The notes beneath the pieces were generated by a model that saw only the letters and a program-made list of their open reading frames with translations, made no database searches and was not told the DNA's origin. The position numbers were made by a program, and so were the translations under genes. From Tubulanus polymorphus (Eukaryota; Nemertea; Palaeonemertea; Tubulaniformes; Tubulanidae), in contig NC_134027.1 of assembly GCF_964204645.1 (NCBI RefSeq), positions 1,662,485-1,726,484 on the forward strand: 64,000 nt of DNA. The letters run 5' to 3'. This document shows, piece after piece, positions 24,266 to 35,039 of this stretch. Within the stretch, counting starts at the first letter, position 1; each line of letters opens with the position of its first letter.

Positions 24266-25473
24266 TTCAACTGCTGAAAACATATAGATTTCCATTTCAA
24301 ATTCTAGATTTGAGTCATGACATGAGAAAGTATGCACCCAGGGGACCACAGTAGTGAGGTTGCTTTTCAGCACCGGAGTATAGGATGACCTGGAGGATAA
24401 ACCAAGTTCAAACTTGCAAAAGTCTTAAGTGCACCCTTTGTAGGAGTACTGTAGGAGCCTGAAGTGGATCGGGCCATGGCACTAATATCAGGCTACATCG
24501 CAAATTCAACAAAGTGACAACATTTTCTATTTATACCCAGATAAATCGTAGAGATCAACATTGAACATTCTATGAGCGTTTTATTACAGACTATAAATGC
24601 TGCTGCTGCAAGTGTAACGCAATTTTTTGTAGCCTTTTCGCCCAAAAAGGTCGTGACGTAATTTTGACAGCTGCTGTGCCTCTGTGAAACATACTCTCAT
24701 TCATTCATTGTATTACACATTGTGCTTCTAATTCAACATATAAATGACCTAAAATAAGAACCTGTATGTATTTGAAGTTTTTTTCAGCCAGCAGCAGCAG
24801 ATAAAACTCGGTCAGTCGTGCGAAACGAGAAACCACTCACTCGCCATCTATCGTTAACTGAGTATTGATGGTGGATAGCTCCGAGAAACCGACCGGGAAG
24901 AGTCAAGAGTTTTAGAATGAAATATGATTTGAAAAAGAGGAAAAATCTCCGAATCTTTGAGATTAGCATCTTATAGTTGTTGAATACTCAGTGAAATTAC
25001 GAGAAAAATCTGGCGTGTGAAAAATATATGATCGGAGCCACCCGGTTCTCGATTAATCAGTAAACATATAGATGACAGCACCGTCAAACATGGAGGGCAG
25101 GGTGAGAGAAATTTTTAAAACATGACAGATTATCATTTGAATTATCACCTTATCGCCGTACTCACTTTCATTATGCAAGCTGCTTGTGTGGGCTGGTGAT
25201 CGATGGGGGTGTCGTGAAAAATCAAATATTCTCCCCTCTAACGTTACCTCTCTCCTGCTAGGCTGCCTACACAATCCTCCCCCGTCCTGCTGGGTGGGTC
25301 TGTTCGTTTGTTTATTTCTGAACTGAATCCTGATTATTTTTGAAACCTTTTTGGCCTATTCATCATAATATGACTTTTTTAATAGGGCCTTTAGACGCTG
25401 TTTTAAGAATTGATTATTTTCAGGATGTGCAATAGTTAACAACGAGGACATTCATTCAACATAATGTATAGTC
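24266..25473. other. Shared upstream region of mxt (minus) and AKTIP (plus)
   Basis: The two genes are divergent, with start codons about 1.2 kb apart, so both promoters should lie here. The mxt first coding exon opens at a CAG acceptor just above the ATG (24270-24276), which implies an upstream 5' UTR exon in this block. I could not place transcription starts, and no other gene is seen. Confidence 0.45.
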
Positions 25474-28400
25474 ATGGCGTCATCAAATATAGTAAGTACA
25501 AACACCGACCGAGCGTTTCTGTGCTGTATCCACTAAACATCTTTATATTCACCTCGTAATTCTATGATTTCAGTCATTGGAGAATGGAGCAGAAACCCCT
25601 CCAAGCACTAGTTCGCTGAGCCGTCAAAATTCTCTGGGTAAAAAGACACTACCGTCCATCCCTGATTCGCAAGCTCAATTACAACTCGCGAGTAAAATGA
25701 TCGACAAAAAGACGAGTACACCTAAAGGAAACCATAGTTACGGACCTTTCTTCTTGGAATATTCACTACTAGCGGAATAGTAAGTCATTGAAACTAATTT
25801 GATTCTCGTAACCTATTAATTTCAAGTAGGACTTGATCATTTAAATGTAAAAATGGTTTTTATCAAATTTTATTTTCAGTCATCAATTACAAAAACAAAG
25901 ACTACCAGGTGTATATGTAATACCATCAGCGAAATCATCCCTGCGTAAGTTATTGATTTATTGCTATTAATTCTCAATTTTGATGCCATATTTGTTTAAT
26001 TGTGCTTCAAATTACATTACCAGAAATTCTTGGGCCGGTCCCATAATCTAGAGCTGGATTAAAGACAAATCATCTTAGGCCTAGTTCTTTAGCGAATCTA
26101 AGAAATAAAGACCAGTCTTAAAAGATAACTCTTGTACTAAAGTCTCAAATATAGGAACTACCCGCATCCTTTAGAATTTGAGGTCAACTAATCAAACATA
26201 AACCACTACTAGAGTCAAATTTAACCAATATGGCGAAATATTTTATATCCAATAGTTTGGTTTGGTGTGTTATTTATCCGGCAAGGATTATATCAAGACG
26301 GAGTATTCAAATTTTCTCTGATTATACCAGAAAATTACCCCGATGGCGATTGCCCGGTAAGTGTTTATCGAGTTGACATAGTCACATTTAGATAAAGATA
26401 TATAGCAACTGAACCATGATATTTTGTAAATTCTATTCTAACAGTGATTTCTATTCTCTATTCTGCAGAGATTGAAATTCGATGTGCCAATATTCCATCC
26501 ATGTATAAACCCCGAAACTGGTGAACTTGATTGTAAAAGAGCATTTCAAAAATGGAGGTGTGTATGTATGTCTATCTGGCTGGTATATACACTTATGTCC
26601 ACCTGCCTGGTTTATCTCCTTGGTATATTATTGTACTAGGTTGTTCTTTTATATTTTCTCGTTAAATCAAAAATCATATGCCATTCGTAATTCCTGAAAT
26701 TTATCTGTCTATCTGGTTACAGTCTATACTTTGAGCAAAAAACTGTTTAACAACCACTGTTTGTTGAGTAGACTGACGAACAAATTAATATTAAATTGAT
26801 TAATTAGCCTCAGATTGGCTGCACTCTTATGATCGATTATTACAAACTAATAAATTTTAAGTATTTGATTACTTCAATGAATAATACATATTGCATAGTA
26901 ATGGTTTGTTGCAGCTTAAACATTGTACAGGTTGCATGTGTTGATATTGTTAGAAATATACACAATATATCTAAATCTACTGTTGGGTAAACAAAATTTT
27001 TTTCACGACAATCAATAATATCCACCTGACTGATATATTGGTGTATCCACCTTACTGATATATTAGTGTATCCACCTTACTGATGTATCGATATATCCAC
27101 CTTACTGGTGTATCGATATATCCACTTTTATGAAATATTTGAACAATTCGATTTTTATTTCAGACGAAATGTGAATCATATATCACAAGTTTTACTCTAT
27201 GCACGACGAGTTTTCTATAAGATTGATAACGCGAATCCACTGAACCCTGAGGCAGCAGTTCTGTAAGTTAACCCCCCCCCCCCCACCTCATTACTCAATG
27301 CTCTTTGTTATAAACTTACTCTTATATCTTAGTTACAATCATTGCAGATATGATAAAGATGGGGAATTATACAAACGAAGAGTTTACGAATCGATACAGA
27401 TTTGTAAAGAAAAACTTTACGATGCCCCTTCATCCGATGACCCTCATTCTATCAGGTGGTTTCATATAATCCAGACCTGTTTCATATCTCCAGCTATTAA
27501 TGCTGATGTATTATAATTTCAAAATGTGATTATTTATACAGGTTTAGTCAGTGGGATCCGTCCATCCATGAAGACGTTCGTAAACAGATGCTTCAACCTA
27601 AGGTATTAGGTAACTAACTATCTCTATTATATTTCTCACTCCTCTCTAACTCATTATTATATTTTCTTGCTTCTTGTAATGTTGTAATTGACGAATATAA
27701 AATTCTTATATATACTTAGCAGTAAATGAAAAGTCAGATGATAGAATTTTACGCTATATAATTTTGAAGATCTATTAAATCGAGACAATTGACATATTCC
27801 AGCAGATGATGGCTAATTTATCGCTTATAGTTTTAATGTGGAACGGTTGGCATCGAGTGTTTTGTTCGGCTAACAAACCGGTATTGATTGGTTTTAATGT
27901 TTGTTGTATTATCTATTTAAAACGCAGCATATTTTTAAGAGAAAATGCGTAAGACAGTGTTGTGTTAAGTTATTCATTTCATGCTTTCAATGGTTATGGA
28001 ATATTTTTTGTTTGCTAATGAAAATAACTTGCTTTAGAAGATTTGAGCGCTTTTTCTCCCCTAAATCATGAAAATAACAAAACCAGAACCATCTTATGAA
28101 ATATCTGATACTGTATGTCCAGCAAGTTAAGTGAAGCCCGAAAAAGTACACTTATTTGAAAATTAACAAAAATTATCAGGATTATAAAAAAAATATTATT
28201 GGAAAATGTACGAACCTTAGCTGAAGTTGATCCTCCTTTGAGTCTATAAAATCTTTAATACCAATCATTCAAGTTAGTGCATCAGGCAGGTCTGGAAGTC
28301 CTGTAGTAAATGGTAATTTTAAGTAATTTTCCAGGAGAGCTTTCACTTTTAAATTGTAGTTGCAACCACTCCCCCTTCTGTTCAACCATTGTGTCTACTA

Positions 28401-29056
28401 TTCATCAATATCCCTCACCTCTATGTTTTATTGCAATCAAAACAGTTAACAATTGCTATAGTACCTTATCAGATGAAATCTATAGACCACCAGTGGCACT
28501 AAACTAGCTTAGTGTCTGGGAAACAATTGTTCCTCAGTGAGTGTTTGGTAACAGACTTTTGATGACAAACATGAACCAGACATGAGACTCTAGAAAGCCA
28601 TTACAACCTTTTATTTCTATAAATCATCGAAATTAGAGAAATTGCCTTTCTTCATCTTGTGCTCTGATTGTAATATGAATATTTGAGAACGTTTTGGTTA
28701 TAGAAACAGCTTACAACTCAAGTGTGTTTCTCATTCTGAGCTGTGAATGTGCCTCTTGATTTGGAAGGTTTATTTAGATAATGTCACATTTCCTCTCAAG
28801 TGTTTGCATGTCCACCTGCTCTTCTAAATATTTTGATTGCGGGGATTAAGTTCAGTTTGAATATCTGTGTAAAATTCCAGTCCTCATAACGATGCGGTTG
28901 TCATTTCGTATTAATGAATTATTCAACTTCTTCTGTAAATTGCAGAAAACAAATGATGGATCAAAAAGTGCGCAGACATCTGGATTATCGTGGATGAAAA
29001 GTGATTCGATGGACATGTTTTCAATCAGTGATAATAAAGACGAATCAGGATCATGA
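25474..29056 (+). CDS. AKTIP: AKTIP/FTS: inactive E2-like (UEV) protein, 9 exons, 285 aa
   Basis: Exons are 25474-25491, 25574-25779, 25880-25944, 26256-26356, 26469-26557, 27164-27262, 27348-27455, 27542-27602 and 28946-29056. The 858 nt close in frame. A Ser/Pro-rich N-terminus is followed by a UBC fold with AKTIP signatures: [65 protein letters not shown] and [11 protein letters not shown]. The C-terminal SGLSWMKS motif is also kept. Human AKTIP is about 292 aa. The family binds Hook proteins and FHIP in the FHF complex, which links cargo to dynein, and has been tied to telomere biology. It lacks the E2 catalytic cysteine; here the region reads [10 protein letters not shown], with a Cys one position beyond the catalytic site by my alignment. 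The first exon encodes only six residues (MASSNI). The 3' UTR probably extends to about 30.46 kb. Confidence 0.97.
27009..27128. repeat. ~25-bp tandem repeat in AKTIP intron 5
   Basis: Four to five imperfect copies of a unit near TATCCACCTTACTGATATAT, alternating with TATTGGTG or TATCGATA. The array lies just upstream of exon 6 (27164). Confidence 0.8.
27270..27284. repeat. Poly-C tract right after an AKTIP 5' splice site
   Basis: A run of about 14 C residues begins 7 bp into AKTIP intron 6. In the transcript it is a C-rich, potentially hnRNP K/PCBP-binding tract next to the donor; that binding is inference. Its length may vary between individuals. Confidence 0.85.
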
Positions 29057-29811
29057 TAAAACCTCAATTGTGTTGCTATGGTTAAAACATTATTACCAGT
29101 ATCTGTGAGGAAGTTGTCACAGGGAGAAGTTAACAGACAAAAGCTGCTATGAATGTCTCAACAGTTGCATCTGGTGCTTACTGTTAAATATCTGATTAAC
29201 TCTGATGCTTGGCAACTGAAAACTGCCCTTATATGAGCCACACACGGTTTATTGCATAATTACAACTAACCATGGATATGTTAAATTTAAGTCCTTGGTC
29301 TAACCATGGACATATAAACTAGTTTATAACTATGGTCTAACAGTCTAATTGCTTGGAGTATCTAAATTTGTATGTGTTTATTTGGAGTAATTAGTTATAA
29401 TCGACTCCAAGGTTGGAGCATAGATCGACTGTTCATCTGAATTGTGATGGAATTGTAAATATTTTACTTATATTTTGAATATGTGATTTACAATACGGAT
29501 TGACTTTCAAAACCCAAGTAAAGTTGAAAGTCTATTCAACTTGAAAGTCGATTTAATTATCCAAGAATATTTATTTATGTTTATGTGTACTTGAGTAATG
29601 AGTTGTTAATTACGTTAATTACACCACACAGAGTCATGATGTTTGATTGATCATTGATCCTATTGGTTAGTGTTAACTTGGAGTAATCATTTCACTACAG
29701 ATGATTACTCCAAGGTGTTATCCAGTAAACAACTGAAATAGTGATAATTATAAGAGTCAATTTTTACCACAGTATTTATCCAAGTAGTATCTCGTATTCT
29801 TTAAGGCCCCT

Positions 29812-29953
29812 GGGGCCGGTTGCATAGTCATGGCTTAGACTTAAGACCAGTCTAAGACCAACTTAGTTCTATAGCCAATCTAACAACTTAAGACCAGTCT
29901 TAAGATTTGAGACCACTTTTGGACTTAAGTCACGACTGTGCAACTGGCCCCTG
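29812..29953. repeat. Inverted-end MITE-like element
   Basis: The outer ends are complementary (CCCCTGGGGCCGGTTGCATAG and CTGTGCAACTGGCCCCTGG), with internal repeats of CTTAAGACCAGTCT. A diverged relative occurs near 42255-42375 in a VIRMA intron. It lies in the presumed AKTIP 3' UTR. Superfamily unknown. Confidence 0.65.
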
Positions 29954-30070
29954 GACTCGGTTCGATAGTTGACAGTTAGAATGTCAGTTTGAATGGAGTT
30001 AGAAATAGTTAATTTCCAATGTTTTAACTCTTCAAGTCAAACTCTAAGTGTAAACTATTGAACCGGCTCG
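29952..30070. repeat. Second short inverted-end element
   Basis: The ends CTCGGTTCGATAGTTGACA and TGTAAACTATTGAACCGG are complementary over about 16 bp around a Leu-type GGAGTTAGAA interior. It directly abuts the preceding element. No ORF is present. Confidence 0.55.
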
Positions 30071-30437
30071 TGAACTGTAACTGGACGTTGATTCAATGTT
30101 TTTGTGATTATTTTACTCTCATGTGTTTGTAGTAAGTGATGTATTCTGTGATTATTCAGAATTCTATCCAGTCTCTGTCATTGTTCACTGTCCTCTGATT
30201 TAATGAATATCTGTTTATTCTACATGATGAAAGAGTCGTCATGATGAAGTAAGGCATTGATCTGATGATTTGTTTATTGAGAGTAGGTTTGTAGAATGAT
30301 ATCCTTTGTTCACACATATTCTAAATTAATTCCTGACTACGCTATGTTCGAACTATGAACTATTATAAGTGTTATAATTCTTGACTTGTACATTGTACAT
30401 TGTATATGACGACTTGGATATTATTATTTTCTGCTAA

Positions 30438-30443
30438 AATAAA
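30438..30443 (+). terminator. Candidate AKTIP polyadenylation signal
   Basis: AATAAA is followed by a T-rich stretch (ATATTTGATTTGATT). It is about 1.38 kb past the AKTIP stop, and no closer strong signal was noticed. The assignment to AKTIP is inferred from position and strand. Confidence 0.45.
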
Positions 30444-30671
30444 CATATTTGATTTGATTAATACGTATGTTTCATTTGTTTTTGGTTGTTGACATCAGAT
30501 GAGGATGAAGGACTACAAACTCCAGATATTGGACATTTCCCCTCCGGAACCGGGAAAGAAATCCCCATTGGTTGAAAATTAACTAAATAAGAATTGTTGG
30601 TGTTACATATCAAACATTGAATAAATTGATAATTATTATCACCGACAAATAGTTCTTGTTTTAGAACGATA

Positions 30672-30818
30672 ACCTCACTCAAACGTGGTGAACGGATGAT
30701 AAGATAAAAACCCACTATCTACAGATTAAAAGAATTTAAAAACAAGTATTTATTTATTCAATCTAAAATATATAGAATACACGACGTTTCGATCTCACCC
30801 TAGAGATCATCGTCAGTT
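30672..30818 (-). repeat. Single arm-plus-loop copy of the palindrome family, with hammerhead-like loop
   Basis: Same arm as the palindromes at 21.5-22.0 kb (CTACAGATTAAAAGAATTTA, then AAAATATATAGAATACACGA), followed by the loop in reverse orientation. On the minus strand the loop reads CTGACGA, then a hairpin (GATCTC/GAGATC), then GAAACGTC. This CUGANGA...stem...GAAA arrangement is that of a hammerhead ribozyme core. Cleavage activity is not shown. Confidence 0.6.
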
Positions 30819-31577
30819 CTTGTTTTTTTTCCTGTTTGTCTATTTGTTTTCGTGTAAGCAAACCACACTCATAAGATGATCGAGACACGTGCCTGTAATG
30901 CCGGCCAATCGATTCGATTGAACGGATTGATAAGTGAATACTGCGTCTGACCACCAATCACAAAGCCTGGACTGGTCCCATCCGACGGATCACCACGCCT
31001 ACTCCACCGGTCTCCTACAAAAACTCCGTTACTCTCTTCGGCTGAACTGACCGGGGAAGCGGGAATTACCGAGTCAACTTTCTCGAATCTTTATCTTTCT
31101 CTGTATGGTAACTGTCGGAGACGCTTTTTTCAGATGAAAGACTTGGCGGTGGCTCAGATAGAGCGAGAAGTTATGTAATATCCCAGCGTTCTTGTCCAGA
31201 AACTGTCGCTCCACAGCCCAATTTATTTTTATAGACCTCCCTTGTACATGCGATCAAAAAGTATTTTTTTCACAAAAGGGAAATGTTGAAATAAATCATA
31301 TACTTTCTTCAATAGTGTCCATTATTTTGTATGATTCAGAAAGAATGCGATCATAGTTTGAATTATTAAAAAGTATTGGAACCGGTTTTCGTGAGTTTCG
31401 CTGTGACTGAGCCGAAATGAAAATGGTCACGCGTCGGTCACGACCGCCTACATTATAAACAAATGTAAACAGTACAAAGTAATTGAAACGTCATCAAAAT
31501 ACCGAATACCAAAACATTAAATCCTGCAGTCATAATAAATAATGTTTCCGGGCGTCACGTGTACTGATCAGACAAAG
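30819..31577. other. Intergenic region before the RING-finger gene
   Basis: No gene was recognised. The sequence is GC-richer than average near 30880-31100. ORF 30763-30957 (minus) runs through the palindrome repeat and is not credible. Confidence 0.5.
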
Positions 31578-31861
31578 GTATATAATTAACCTGCAAAAAT
31601 CAAGCCAGTAGTTTGCGGCAGAGTTTGAAGCGTGTGCACTGTTTATACTGGAATATTTCGACATTCGCGAAGAAAGATTTCAGGGCGAAGTCGTATTTTT
31701 AACCTCATATTTGGAAATCGTCGACTGTGTATTACGCATTATTTCTTTGTATCGTAGCCAAGGAGAATCTTTATACAGAATCGAGGAAGAATTGTTTGTA
31801 ATATTATTATTGACGATATGGAGAATTTTATCAGACGATATTCAACTTTCAATAGCTGTAG
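31578..31861 (+). promoter_or_regulatory. Putative TATA-type promoter and 5' UTR exon of the RING-finger gene
   Basis: A TATATAATT element near 31578 is followed by a stretch ending at a strong donor (GTAG|GTGAGT, exon end 31861). A polypyrimidine-CAG acceptor at about 32541 lies 80 bp before the RING start codon. This suggests a non-coding first exon and one intron of about 680 bp. The placement is inferred, not demonstrated. Confidence 0.4.
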
Positions 31862-32623
31862 GTGAGTGTAGAGTAGCTTCATTAGTCTTTGCTGATGATA
31901 TGAAATTAAGTTAACACAAATCTGACAGTTGAAACAAAATTGTGGTCACTTCTTTCAGTTTATTGGCCGTAATTGAAACCGTTTGAATCGAATAATTTTT
32001 TAATCAAATCGAAAATTTTGTCAAATATAAATACACATTAACATATATATAAATTCGTGTTTTCAAAAGTCTGATCAAACAAATATACATCAGTATTGAT
32101 ATGGGACAAATATATATATATGTTATTGGCATTCGTGTGCTGGTATTTGTAAATATTTAATATCCAATTCTAAAAGGTAGATATCCAATATATTCCCTCT
32201 TGTACATGTGCTACGTACCATTTCACTTGCGTCACGACTAGCAATTAGGGATATATAACATTTGATTATCTTAGAATTAATAACCTGTATATATATCAAG
32301 TTAGAAAAATTGCCATGGGATTCTTCGTAGTCCCCTATAGTACCGTGTGTACAAACCTTCATCGATAATATTTTGAATTAATCAAATCCACGAACTGTGT
32401 CTGAATATCGCGTGGGAATGAATTTAATTTGCTTTCAAGAACAATTTACGTCAATCCCTGCTGAGAATAAAACTATGAATGAAGAAATGATTTATATTCA
32501 TTATCGTTAACGCGAGGAATTTTCTTGTTTTTTTTTCCAGCGTTTGCGAATGCGTAGCCGATTCATTGCGTCAGTGTTATGGTAACATATTTGGATAGAG
32601 CGTTGCGATATTCACCGGTTACA

Positions 32624-33715
32624 ATGGGTTACGACCAGGAAAGATTCGTTGAGAAAGTCAACGATGGATTATTGTGTTGTATTTGTCGAGATGTTCTTGA
32701 GGACCCGCTACAGGGACCGTGCGAACACGCTTTTTGCGCCGGTTGTATTCACGGTTGGTTGGTCCATGAGAATATCTGTCCAGAGGACAGACGACCGCTG
32801 TGGATCACTGAACTGAGACCACTTTTTCGATATATGAAAAACGATTTGGATAAATTACAAATCCGTTGCCGCAATTTTCGCGCCGGTTGCGAAATCGTAT
32901 GCAATTTAGAATATGTCGAAGCCCATGAACGAGATTGCGGTTTCGTGACAATTCAATGTCCAAGTATTGGATGCACGGTGTCTCTTGAACGACGGGCACT
33001 AGATGAACATCTGACAAACTGTGAATTCCGCACGAAAGAATGTCCAAACGGATGCGGGATGCCGATATTGAGTACGGAAGATCGCGAACACAATTGTATC
33101 GCAGAATTGAAAATGGGAATCGAAGTTTTGCGGTCGGAAATAATCTGTAAATCCGAGGACCAGAAACGAGAAATAGACGTTCGTCTTGACGCGCAGAGGC
33201 GGCATATGGTACAGAGGGAGAGTGGTATACACGCCCATATAGACGAACTGCGCGCCCAAATCGCCCTCCAAAAACAAGAACTTTCCCAACTTCATCAAAC
33301 GCGTCAGTTTAATGACGAAGAGTTGGTTACAATGCGACAAACTTGTCAACACCACGACGATTTAAAAGTGCTGAAATTCATCGTCAAAGATCTGGAGGAC
33401 ATGAAACAAGAATTGACATTTCTGAGAGCTCAAACCAGAGAACAACAAGGCGAGATACAACGACAGCAGCAGGAGATGAGGGAATACAGAGAGCATCGGG
33501 ATGCCGTGGAAACTGAGATACAAATACAGAAATCAAGGATCAACAAACAAGAACAACAGATTACTGAACAAAACAGTAAAATTCACGAACTTGAAACCGA
33601 AAATTGTGAAATTAGCGGTTCATTGAAAAAGGTATTATCGGAACAGCAAACAGCGCCGCAAACTCAGAAAAAATCCGGAATACCAGTTCGTACTGTGAAA
33701 ATAACTGCTTTATAA
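32624..33715 (+). CDS. NRDP1/RNF41-like RING finger protein with long coiled coil, 363 aa, one coding exon
   Basis: The start MGYDQERF at 32624 matches the NRDP1 N-terminus (MGYD..RF); an in-frame ATG at 32579 would add 15 residues. The RING (about residues 18-55) reads C-x2-C...CEHAFCAGC...CPEDR. Like NRDP1, it has Asp in place of the last zinc-binding Cys. Two TRAF-type zinc-finger units follow (about 80-165; ending CPNGCGMPI...HNC). The remainder (about 165-345) is a Gln/Glu/Arg-rich heptad coiled coil. It is much longer than the C-terminal part of vertebrate NRDP1 (about 317 aa in total) and I see no USP8-binding domain or MATH domain. It is probably a ubiquitin E3 ligase; the substrate is unknown. 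The uninterrupted coding exon hints at retrocopy origin, but a 5' UTR intron seems present. Confidence 0.9.
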   Translation: MGYDQERFVEKVNDGLLCCICRDVLEDPLQGPCEHAFCAGCIHGWLVHENICPEDRRPLWITELRPLFRYMKNDLDKLQIRCRNFRAGCEIVCNLEYVEAHERDCGFVTIQCPSIGCTVSLERRALDEHLTNCEFRTKECPNGCGMPILSTEDREHNCIAELKMGIEVLRSEIICKSEDQKREIDVRLDAQRRHMVQRESGIHAHIDELRAQIALQKQELSQLHQTRQFNDEELVTMRQTCQHHDDLKVLKFIVKDLEDMKQELTFLRAQTREQQGEIQRQQQEMREYREHRDAVETEIQIQKSRINKQEQQITEQNSKIHELETENCEISGSLKKVLSEQQTAPQTQKKSGIPVRTVKITAL

Positions 33716-33774
33716 CGACTGCATTTAGAAATAACGAACAATCGTTTAGTCACAAATTCATTAACACTTTAGCT

Positions 33775-33780
33775 AATAAA
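33775..33780 (+). terminator. Polyadenylation signal of the RING gene
   Basis: AATAAA 60 bp after the stop codon, in a short AT-rich 3' UTR. A second AATAAA at about 34425 could serve as an alternative. Confidence 0.5.
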
Positions 33781-34584
33781 ACTGACAAAGGTCATCCGGG
33801 ATAGACTTGCGGTATTGGATTATTTGACTGAACGCTCAAAATGTCACTGAAAGATGCGCTGATAAAAATAATCATAAACTGACATTGATTTTTACGGGAA
33901 TCTCTAATTTTGAACTCAGATTAGTTGTGACAGTGGAACCCGCGTTCATCGGTCAAACATTCAAATGTATATATTTTATTGTATTCTGAAAACTATCTTG
34001 CTAGAAATGATAAAACTGACTCATTTTTAGTCTCTTGAGTCATTTATTGTTGAACTATGGTGGTCACTATGGGTACAGAACTGTTATTCCTTATCAGCTA
34101 CTCGCAGTCGTCGCATCGAGAAGTGCTCTATCGACCATGGAATTAGTATTCATTCATTCATGAATCATAACTTTTGCGAATCATCTTTTCAATACTCGAT
34201 GCGTCTATAAATTGATCTATTTTTTTGTTGTTAAAAAAATCAAAGAAATCAGACAAAAGCAGTAAGGAACACATATGGAAAAAGATCGGTATTTAGATTC
34301 ATGTTATGTTTACATGAGTTATTCATTCACAATTATACTCTTCTCATGACAGTAATAATTCAGTAATTCGAAGAAGGAATTTGCTGGACAATTCCCAAAT
34401 GAACTGCGCTAATTTATTGTTAATAAAGGAACGGGTTTGAGATCAGCTGAATTGAATACTTTAGGTCTGTAGAGCGCACGTGACGTCATACAGCGCGTCA
34501 ATTTGGCAGTCAAGCGTGAACGGCTAACCGAAGTAAACTGTCACAGTTGACCGCCAATATGACGTATGCAATCTACGAGTCCTC

Positions 34585-34690
34585 AGACTTGATATAGTTC
34601 AGTAGGTTCGAATCCTGCATATTGATTGCAGTTGGTCAGCATTTCAGTCTTGTGGGTTCGAATCCAGTCGATTGATTTCATGAGACCAAT
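34585..34690 (+). repeat. tRNA-derived SINE-like fragment with two B boxes
   Basis: TAGTTCAGTAGG resembles an A box. GGTTCGAATCC, a perfect pol III B box, occurs twice about 50 bp apart (about 34605 and 34657). No folded tRNA can be drawn, so I treat it as a SINE relic. Confidence 0.45.
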
Positions 34691-34921
34691 AAAATGAAAC
34701 ATCCTTCAGATTACGGCAATGCAGGGCCGTACATAGCAGGGGAGGGGCAGTTGGGGAAAAAGTGGCCCTTTATTGCAAATATTATTGTTATATGTAATGG
34801 AACCGCCCTTTGTTGGGTTTCTCTGCCCAATGCAAATACTAGTACGGCTCTGAAGTACAGCAATAAAAGACAATAAACTTTACAATAAACGAATATATTA
34901 CGGTTGACTTTAAATTTGATG

Positions 34922-34927
34922 TTTATT
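34922..34927 (-). terminator. Candidate VIRMA polyadenylation signal
   Basis: Minus-strand AATAAA about 113 bp beyond the VIRMA stop codon. It is the first such signal on that strand after the stop. Confidence 0.55.
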
Positions 34928-35039
34928 TTTCACTGACACAAACAAAAGTCTGACATCAACATCGATTCGAGAACGTTTTTATTCTGATGAAATCAAAACA
35001 CTACAAAATGTCACACAATGAATATATTGTGGGTAGAGT

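Larger units (their letters stand above)
33716..35039. other. 3' region between the RING gene and VIRMA (converging ends)
   Basis: Contains an AATAAA (33775-33780) about 60 bp after the RING stop codon, a tRNA-SINE-like fragment (34585-34690), and on the minus strand an AATAAA for VIRMA (34922-34927). ORF 34694-34876 looks like non-coding DNA with no domain. Confidence 0.5.

Noticed and set aside
31711-31914. 67-codon ORF ending LVFADDMKLS, reminiscent of the reverse transcriptase (F/Y)ADD box
   Set aside because: Only about ten residues resemble RT, with no other RT motif upstream. The segment reads better as a 5' UTR exon ending at GTGAGT for the RING gene. A short RT relic cannot be excluded.
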